DNA from: Gemmatimonadales bacterium
GTDB taxonomy: Bacteria; Gemmatimonadota; Gemmatimonadetes; Palauibacterales; Palauibacteraceae
NCBI GenBank assembly: GCA_030608825.1
Contig: JAUWDL010000084.1
Location: forward strand, 1-6,443
Direction: 5' to 3'
Length of the DNA stretch: 6,443 bases
Under the pieces are notes generated by a model. The model saw nothing but the letters and a program-made list of their open reading frames with translations. It did not search any database and had not been told where the DNA came from. This document shows, in pieces, positions 5,641 through 6,443 of the stretch (its first letter is position 1; each line of letters opens with the position of its first letter). The position numbers and the translations under genes are program-made.

Positions 5641-6443
5641 ATGAGACGCCTTACGAGACAAGGAGCGCACCGCTTCGAGCGAGTGGCGATCGCCGCCGTC
5701 CTCGCGCTTCTGCCGTCCTGCGGCGCGTCGCCGACAGCGCCCGACCCGGAGCCCGTGGCAGAGCTCACGTTCACCTCGTCGACGCTCGATCTGAGCGGTG
5801 ACCTTCAAGCCGGGACCTCGCTTCGCAACGTCGGTACGGTCGCCGTCGGGCCGATCACGATCGCCGTCGGGCAGCTGGAGCTCGGCGGCGTCTCGGTGCC
5901 CGGCGCCAGCGTCGAAGCCAGCCCGGCCGAGGTCCCGACCCTCAATCCCGGGGCTGCGGTGAACGTGACGGTATCGGTCGTATCGGACGTCGCGCTCCAG
6001 CCCGGAAGCTACAGCGCTCGATTGGATGCGGTCGTCGGCGGTCGATCGGAGGCGTCGGTCGGCCTCGGGCTCGTCGTCGAGGCGCCCGCGGTGGACGTCG
6101 CCTCGATAGAGATTCTGGGCGCCCCGGCGGGTGCCCGGCAGGGCGACGTGCTGGTTCTCCGTGCGGAAGCGCGGGACGGATCCGGTTCGACGATGGACGG
6201 TGTCCAGATCGCCTGGACGGTCAGCCCGCCTGGTGCGGGTCTGATCACGGGGGAGGGACGCTTTGTCGGCTACGAGCCCGGCATCGCTCAGTTAACCGCC
6301 AGCGCAGGCAGCCAGGAGGCGACCGCCACCATCGAGATCGCGCCCCGCGGCCTGGCGCAGGGCTCGTTCTCGGTTTCCGGCCAGGGAGCGCAGGACCTCC
6401 GTTTCAACTCGGACCTGTGGGTCCATGGAGACTGCGCCTACAT
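5641..6443 (+). CDS. Lipoprotein with Ig-like domains and probable LVIVD propeller, 3' end cut by window
   Basis: 267 codons are visible and the gene continues past the edge. The N-terminus is a lipoprotein signal: basic residues, hydrophobic VAIAAVLALLPSC, then lipidated Cys27. Its lipobox LPSC has an unusual Pro at -2. A Pro/Asp linker follows. Residues about 40-148 look like a beta-sandwich of the CARDB/NEW3 type (LRNVGTVAVGPITIAVG, LNPGAAVNVTVSV, PGSYSARLDAVV). Residues about 151-235 fit a bacterial Ig-like (Big_2) domain (IEILGAPAGARQGDVLVLRA...IAWTVSPPGAG...GIAQLTASAG). The last residues, RFNSDLWVHGDCAY, resemble the start of LVIVD beta-propeller repeats, where WVHG.YAYTGTW-like strings are common. 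It is probably anchored to a membrane and exposed on the periplasmic or outer side. The start at 5641 has AGGG close upstream; an in-frame TTG at 5629 is possible. It may have its own promoter, since 76 bases separate it from tdk. Confidence 0.85.
   Translation, partial: MRRLTRQGAHRFERVAIAAVLALLPSCGASPTAPDPEPVAELTFTSSTLDLSGDLQAGTSLRNVGTVAVGPITIAVGQLELGGVSVPGASVEASPAEVPTLNPGAAVNVTVSVVSDVALQPGSYSARLDAVVGGRSEASVGLGLVVEAPAVDVASIEILGAPAGARQGDVLVLRAEARDGSGSTMDGVQIAWTVSPPGAGLITGEGRFVGYEPGIAQLTASAGSQEATATIEIAPRGLAQGSFSVSGQGAQDLRFNSDLWVHGDCAY

Noticed and set aside
4782..5774. A 330-codon open frame on the minus strand across tdk
   Set aside because: It lies antisense to thymidine kinase, whose catalytic motifs are all intact, and also crosses the 78-aa gene and the lipoprotein start.

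Overview
This 6,443-base window is GC-rich, densely coded bacterial chromosome. It holds two divergent gene blocks separated by about 170 bases. The tandem secreted proteins with carboxypeptidase-regulatory-like folds, the lipoprotein that appears to enter an LVIVD-type propeller, the codon use and the GC content all resemble Gemmatimonadota or a related high-GC environmental phylum. That placement is an inference from protein style, not from a marker gene. I see no mobile elements, CRISPR array, rRNA or tRNA.

Minus-strand block, read from about 4202 down to 1. First come two tandem paralogous secreted proteins (615 and 617 aa), separated by 20 bases. Each has a signal peptide, an N-terminal carboxypeptidase-regulatory-like beta-sandwich, a conserved middle domain I cannot name, and two further beta-sandwich repeats. 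Five bases after the second one starts an SRAP-family (YedK/HMCES) abasic-site DNA-protein crosslink protein, which is cut by the window edge. The spacing suggests a single transcript.

Plus-strand block, from 4372 to the window end. Two small proteins of unknown function (100 and 78 aa) are followed, 4 bases later, by a type II thymidine kinase (tdk) with intact P-loop, catalytic Glu and four zinc cysteines. After 76 bases comes a lipoprotein with Ig-like domains, running off the right edge. The first three genes look like an operon; the lipoprotein may be separate.

The divergent spacer and the adjacent 5' end of the 615-aa gene carry two copies of the 9-mer GTTCGAACC, each containing the palindrome GTTCGAAC; one lies within a perfect 14-bp palindrome. 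They are the only TTCGAA sites I found in the window and are the best candidates for a shared operator. The most novel material is the duplicated secreted protein family with its unnamed middle domain and four strictly conserved cysteines, together with its linkage to an SRAP gene.
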